A stretch of 9,180 nt of DNA from Desulfobulbaceae bacterium. Lineage in GTDB: Bacteria; Desulfobacterota; Desulfobulbia; Desulfobulbales; Desulfobulbaceae. A program made the translations under genes and the position numbers. Positions 6,298-9,180 of the stretch are shown in pieces. The notes beneath the pieces were generated by a model that worked only from the letters and a program-made list of their open reading frames with translations, was not told where the DNA came from and did not search any database. The first letter of the stretch is position 1. Each line of letters begins with the position of its first letter. The stretch lies in the NCBI GenBank assembly GCA_003508005.1, contig DNUE01000072.1:1-9180 (forward strand). Reading direction: 5' to 3'.

Positions 6298-6873
6298 AGG
6301 CAATCCTCGCCATGCTTGAGCATTAAGGGAATACCCAAAATTTGATGGTGTCGCAAAAACTCACCAACTGCTGCATTGATGCAATTGCTCTCGTCACCGC
6401 AGCGTACCTAAGTGCAAAAAACACCCCAATTTGTCGAAGGTGAGGTTATGCCTATTCATAATGACCCTCCAGCAATTCGATCCTCCAAAATACCGTACCA
6501 AACCGACCCGCCATTGCATCGCACAAAATCTACCAAATGGACAGTATTTCAGTACAGAAAAAATCAGATCCAGGCTGTCTTTCATATTGGCCGGCAACGG
6601 GGACTTGATTGGTTCATTGGCGGTTGGCTTTGTCTGTTAGGTTCTCAATGCGAACGGAGGAGTGAATCCTAACATGAAATAGTCGTTTAATATTCACGAT
6701 TCAAGCGACCGGCGCGGTTGCGGGCATAGCAGGAAAACCGGGTAAATGACCAGCAACAGGGTTCCTTCCGAAGCAGTCAACAACTTGCTCGAGACGTGGG
6801 AATCAAACTATTTCAACTTGGATCGTCCTGCGAAGCACAGTGGCGCCGAAGTCGTCAGGCACGTAAATCGACG
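6298..6873. other. Intergenic region, probable operon promoter zone
   Basis: More AT-rich than its neighbours and without a convincing gene. It should contain the promoter of the minus-strand operon, but I cannot fix one: the best minus-strand pair is TTGCGA and TATTCC, 17 bases apart, at about 6328-6356, which is weak. Two overlapping palindromes, GCATTGATGC (6373-6382) and GCAATTGC (6381-6388), lie upstream of it and could bind a regulator. On the plus strand an ATG at 6448 follows AAGGTGAGG and opens 74 codons to 6672, but the product has no recognisable feature and I do not call it. From 6730 a frame is open toward the TOBE remnant. Confidence 0.4.
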
Positions 6874-7017
6874 GGACTCGGGTGTGAAATCGGCGTCCGT
6901 TGCCTTGACGCCAGGTTCAAGGCCCTGCTGGATCGCCGGACCTTGCAGGAACAGGGCTTCGGCGAAGGAGACCGCGTCCATCTGGGTTTTGAAGCCAAAG
7001 TGGCACGACTGTTTTAA
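6874..7017 (+). pseudogene. TOBE-domain tail of a molybdate/tungstate-type ABC transporter ATPase (remnant)
   Basis: The frame ending in the TAA at 7015-7017 encodes GVRCLDARFKALLDRRTLQ, then GFGEGDRVHLGFEAKVARLF. This is the typical end of oxyanion ABC-transporter ATPases, where the TOBE domain runs 'v.ld.gf.l.AlvtrRs.eelgl.eGd.V...fKA.avhl'. TOBE domains bind the oxyanion or regulate the ATPase. Nothing upstream in this frame shows Walker A, the LSGGQ signature or Walker B, and the frame is closed by a stop at 6727-6729, so only the tail remains. It sits 68 bases before the substrate-binding protein gene, as expected for a transporter cluster. Similarity is short and judged by eye; other TOBE-bearing ATPases remain possible. 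Confidence 0.6.
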
Positions 7018-7085
7018 CTTTCGCCGGCCCCGCCGCCCGTCGGTGGCGAGGATGTCGGCACTATCGCCGGAAAGGATGGCTTGGC

Positions 7086-7613
7086 ATGCTGAAACGGGCA
7101 GGTTGGATTTTGGGGATGGCCGGATTGCTGCTGTGCTGCATGACACTCACGGCAGAGGTGCAGGCCGCCCCCAAGGGCAAACTCATCATCTTTCACGCCG
7201 CCAGCCTGACGTTCATGGTGCAGAACGGCGACCTGGATTACGCCTGGAGCTATCGTTCCCTGGCCCTGCAACACAAACTCAAGTTCATCAGCCTCGACGA
7301 CAACATCAACCTGGCCAACGTTGCCCATGACGCCTTCTACCACCAAGCCCGGGTGCGCGTTTCCGGAGAAAAGCCGGGTACTTTCATCCATCGCATCGGA
7401 CAGTTCGTGGCTTACGGCATCGCCATGCCCAAAAACGCGCCCAACCGCGAGGCGGCCGAAGCCTTTCTGGCCTATCTGCTGAATCCGGAGGGCGGCCAGA
7501 AGATTCTCCGCCAGTACGGTCAACCGCCCTTCGATCCCCCGTTCGTACCGACCCGGGCCATGCACCAAAAACTGTCGAAAAGCATCCAGCCGCGGGTGGT
7601 GGTCAAGGAATGA
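7086..7613 (+). pseudogene. Tungstate/molybdate ABC transporter substrate-binding protein (WtpA/ModA-like) with large internal deletion
   Basis: 175 codons, ATG after GGAAAGGA. Residues 1-27 are a signal peptide (VQA/AP), followed by KGKLIIFHAASLT (30-42), the first strand and anion-binding loop of WtpA/ModA-like proteins. The chain then jumps directly to FMVQNGDLDYAWSYRSLALQHKLKFISLDDNINLA (43-77), which in WtpA-type proteins belongs far downstream. The C-terminal half is well kept: VAYGIAMPKNAPNREAAEAFLAYLLNPEGGQKIL and YGQPPFDPP. Full family members have roughly 330-350 residues, so some 150 or more central residues, including most anion-contacting parts, are missing in frame (join near base 7212). 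The family delivers tungstate or molybdate to an ABC permease in the periplasm. This shortened form should not fold normally, so I call it a pseudogene, though the frame is intact. No permease gene is present. Confidence 0.82.
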
Positions 7614-7629
7614 TGTCCGACAATGAGCA

Positions 7630-7663
7630 GGCCTGTGCGGCCTATTCCTGCCCTGCACAGGCC
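7630..7663. repeat. Inverted repeat between convergent genes, possible terminator
   Basis: GGCCTGTGC (7630-7638) and GCACAGGCC (7655-7663) form a perfect nine-base stem, extendable by two pairs, around a loop of about 12-16 bases. It lies between the substrate-binding protein remnant and the VOC gene and includes the VOC stop codon. No T-run follows in either direction, so intrinsic termination is uncertain. Confidence 0.45.
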
Positions 7664-8556
7664 CGTTCGAGGGCCGCCATGTCGAATTTCTTCATCTTCA
7701 GAAAAGCCCGGGTCACGCGGGCGCGCTGTTCGGGGGTGCCTGCCATCAGCGTGGCCAGTTTCGCCGGCACGATCTGCCACGAGAGTCCGAACCTGTCCTT
7801 GAGCCAGCCGCACTCCTCGGCCTGCGGCACCGCAGAGAGCTTCTCCCAGAAATAGTCGATTTCATCCTGGGTTTCGCAGTTGACCACCAGCGAAACCGCT
7901 TCGTTGAAGGAAAAGTCGTGGGGGTGCGCCGAGTCCATCGCCGCGAACCACTGCCCTGCCAGCATGAAATCCTCGAACATCACTGTTCCTTCCCGGTCCG
8001 GTTCCTGGCCGGGGCCGTAACGGGCGACGAGGCCCTCGCGGGCGTCCGGGAAGACGGAGAGATAGAACTTCATCGCCGCTTCGGCCTTGCCGCTGACCTC
8101 TTTGGTAAACAGCAATGACGGAACGATATTCGGCCGCGGCTCGCCTTCCGGATCGGAGAGGATCAGCTGCCAGGAGACGCCGAATCTATCCTGAACCCAG
8201 CCGTAGCAGGCACTGAAGGGATAGCTGTCGAGGGGCATCAACACGGCACCGCCCTCGACCAGTCTGCCCCACAGGGCATCCAGCGCCTCTTTCGCGTCCG
8301 GGCGCCGCGACGGGTCGAAGTTGACGAAGAACGACACCGACGGATTGATCTTGAAGGCGGGGCCGGCACTGATGGCCGTGAACTGGTAGCCGAGGAGCCG
8401 AAAACCCACCAACTCCACGTCGCCCGAAGGCGTATCGGCAATGGGCGTCACGCTTGTCACCGCCGAGTCGCCGCCAAAGGCGGATACATAGAACTCGGCC
8501 GCGGCCTTCGCTTGTTTGTCGAACCAAAGAAACGGGGTGATCTTCTGGGTAGCCAT
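7642..8556 (-). CDS. VOC superfamily protein with two tandem PhnB-like (3-demethylubiquinone-9 3-methyltransferase-type) domains
   Basis: 304 residues from the ATG at 8556, preceded by AAAGGTGAGG that overlaps the end of the upstream gene. Two homologous halves are visible: residues 1-133 open with KITPFLWFDKQAKAAAEFYVSAF and close with CYGWVQDRFGVSWQLIL, and residues 142-264 open with NIVPSLLFTK...AMKFYLSVF and close with CGWLKDRFGLSWQIV. This repeated GW(V/L)xDRFGxSWQ ending is typical of PhnB-like glyoxalase/VOC-fold proteins annotated as '3-demethylubiquinone-9 3-methyltransferase'; despite that name, no methyltransferase fold is present and most members have no proven reaction. The C-terminal 40 residues (AGTPEQRARVTRAFLKMKKFDMAALERA) are a typical helical tail. 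No signal peptide, so cytosolic. Six bases separate it from the Cdd1-like gene. Its 3' end is duplicated in the remnant at 1266-1350. Confidence 0.92.
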   Translation of the reverse strand: MATQKITPFLWFDKQAKAAAEFYVSAFGGDSAVTSVTPIADTPSGDVELVGFRLLGYQFTAISAGPAFKINPSVSFFVNFDPSRRPDAKEALDALWGRLVEGGAVLMPLDSYPFSACYGWVQDRFGVSWQLILSDPEGEPRPNIVPSLLFTKEVSGKAEAAMKFYLSVFPDAREGLVARYGPGQEPDREGTVMFEDFMLAGQWFAAMDSAHPHDFSFNEAVSLVVNCETQDEIDYFWEKLSAVPQAEECGWLKDRFGLSWQIVPAKLATLMAGTPEQRARVTRAFLKMKKFDMAALERACAGQE

Positions 8557-8562
8557 AACGCC

Positions 8563-8853
8563 TCACCTTTCCGCATCTCGCAGCAGGCGGCGCCCCTCGG
8601 CCGTGAACAGCCACCAGGGGCGGGCTTCGCCGCTGTCGAGAAAATGCCTGGCCGCCAGCAGGGTATAGAGTACGCAGGGGTCCGGGCGCTTTCCCATGAC
8701 GGCGGCCAGGCGGAGATAGACGGACAGCGGCGTTTGTTCGGCCAGCTGCAGCGGCTCCATGATGCCGACGGCGCGCAGGTCGGCGGCAATCGCCCTGCCG
8801 ATGTTCGGCAGTTCTTCGAGTTCTCGGGCCTGCTCCGGTCGCCGGGCTTTCAT
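8563..8853 (-). CDS. Cdd1-like helix-hairpin-helix protein ('pathogenicity locus' family)
   Basis: 96 residues from the ATG at 8853, which has GGAG six bases upstream. The frame is open to 9045, but the extra residues are unlike the family and an ATG at 8865 has no ribosome site. The product, LEELPNIGRAIAADLRAVGI (12-31) followed by VYLRLAAVMGKRPDPCVLYTLLAARHFL (45-72), carries a helix-hairpin-helix (PNIGxAxAxDLxxxGI) typical of the Cdd1/TfoX-C-like group. HhH motifs bind DNA without sequence preference in many proteins, but the role of Cdd1-like proteins is not established and the name 'pathogenicity locus' is historical. Full-length for the family (about 90-100). It heads a two-gene unit with the VOC gene and part of it recurs in the remnant at 1350-1470. 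Confidence 0.85.
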   Translation of the reverse strand: MKARRPEQARELEELPNIGRAIAADLRAVGIMEPLQLAEQTPLSVYLRLAAVMGKRPDPCVLYTLLAARHFLDSGEARPWWLFTAEGRRLLRDAER

Positions 8854-9123
8854 GTGCGTCTCCATCGCGGCTGTCCATCCCAACGTGCGGTTTTTTCCTA
8901 TTTTAGCACTCGTTGGCGTTACCATTGAAAAAAGGGCGACAGCGGCGATATAACCCCATAACCCGGCCACCCCGGCGTAGAGGGTCCCCACTATCACATC
9001 ACCATCTGGCATGTGGATCCTGCCAAGGCCAAGATGCAATAGCATACCCGCGCAAATCCGTGACAGATCCTTCTAAAATTAGATCTATCCCGGTTTCATA
9101 GGTTTTTCGGGAAGGTGATTCTT
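8854..9123. other. Intergenic region with promoter of the Cdd1-VOC unit
   Basis: No gene is supported. It separates the Cdd1-like gene from the end of a minus-strand toxin gene. A candidate extended -10 lies at 8900-8908 (own entry). The rest, 8910-9123, shows no recognisable feature. Confidence 0.5.
8900..8908 (-). promoter_or_regulatory. Candidate extended -10 element for the Cdd1-VOC genes
   Basis: On the minus strand the sequence reads TGCTAAAAT, a TGn extended -10 with a good TAAAAT hexamer, about 45-50 bases upstream of the chosen Cdd1 start. No convincing -35 is found 16-19 bases further up, which an extended -10 can tolerate. Confidence 0.35.
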
Positions 9124-9180
9124 CTAAAGATGCCGGTTGAAATCCATTTTTTGGTGCAATATCCGCACAATATCGATTCC
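9124..9180 (-). CDS. C-terminal end of a probable ParE/RelE-family toxin (5' part outside window)
   Basis: Read on the minus strand from the window edge, 18 codons give GIDIVRILHQKMDFNRHL and then TAG (9124-9126). This is the characteristic last strand and tail of ParE-type toxins of type II toxin-antitoxin systems (ending '..dgieIvRVLHgarD...l'). Those proteins are about 90-105 residues and either inhibit gyrase (ParE) or act on ribosome-associated mRNA (RelE). Only this tail is visible, so the exact family and the presence of an antitoxin partner, expected just upstream beyond base 9180, cannot be seen. The match is short but the IVRILHxxMD pattern is distinctive. Confidence 0.65.
   Translation of the reverse strand, partial: GIDIVRILHQKMDFNRHL

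Noticed and set aside
6340..6370. Sigma-54 promoter on the minus strand (TTGGTGAGTTTTTGCGA)
   Set aside because: The GG and GC elements are nine rather than ten bases apart and the flanking consensus is poor.
6448..6672. 74-codon plus-strand gene with a Shine-Dalgarno-like AAGGTGAGG
   Set aside because: Product is unrecognisable, compositionally odd, and stands alone in a probable control region; not enough support.
6746..7330. 194-codon plus-strand open frame
   Set aside because: Overlaps both the TOBE remnant and the binding protein in a different frame, and its product has no family features.
7014..7658. 214-codon minus-strand open frame opposite the binding-protein remnant
   Set aside because: The plus strand encodes recognisable WtpA-like motifs; the reverse product is a low-complexity shadow.
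8854..9045. Upstream extension of the Cdd1-like gene with a hydrophobic segment
   Set aside because: The start at 8853 has a good ribosome site and gives the family's normal length; a plausible -10 lies inside the extension.
1..9180. CRISPR arrays, tRNA/rRNA genes, intact insertion sequences
   Set aside because: No regularly spaced repeats, no cloverleaf-like or rRNA segments, and no transposase were seen in any frame.

Overview
The window reads as chromosomal DNA of a GC-rich Gram-negative bacterium. Many products carry Sec-type signal peptides, and there is a large MscS-type channel and a WtpA/ModA-like tungstate or molybdate binding protein. The overall flavour (a DUF2330-like exported protein, oxyanion uptake remnants) would fit a Desulfuromonas/Geobacter-like group. 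That is an impression only: no rRNA or marker gene is present to prove it.

Layout. (1) 1-1203, plus strand: the C-terminal 400 residues of an MscS-family mechanosensitive channel, cut by the window start. (2) 1204-1626: no intact gene, but 1266-1470 is a decayed, internally deleted copy of the Cdd1-VOC gene pair found intact near the other end. (3) 1627-6297, minus strand: seven tightly packed genes that look like one operon. In transcription order these are a DUF2330-like exported protein, a two-TM SHOCT protein, a three-TM protein, a four-TM PLDc_N-like protein, an exported TPR protein, an exported permuted NlpC/P60 (YiiX-like) papain-fold protein with a coiled coil, and a second exported TPR protein. 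(4) 6298-6873: no convincing gene; it should hold the operon promoter. (5) 6874-7613, plus strand: ruins of a tungstate/molybdate ABC transporter, namely a TOBE-domain tail of the ATPase and a substrate-binding protein missing roughly its middle half. (6) 7642-8853, minus strand: an intact two-gene unit, a Cdd1-like helix-hairpin-helix protein followed by a tandem PhnB-like VOC protein. (7) 9124-9180, minus strand: the last 18 codons of a probable ParE/RelE-family toxin running off the window.

The most interesting part is the 1627-6297 operon. Junctions are ATGA and TAATG overlaps or gaps of 2-14 nt, apart from one 58-nt gap. Nearly every product is predicted to be exported or in the membrane. 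Two paralogous exported TPR proteins flank a secreted cysteine-hydrolase-like protein. Both TPR proteins end in a domain with four cysteines in the same order, yet in the last gene that domain is strikingly AT-rich while its TPR half has normal composition. This looks like an envelope module whose recognition domain diverges or is exchanged, but its function is not known to me.

The whole 1.5-7.6 kb block lies between two same-orientation copies of the Cdd1-VOC pair, one ruined and one intact. This, with the broken transporter and the truncated DUF2330-like gene, marks the region as a rearranged, accessory stretch.
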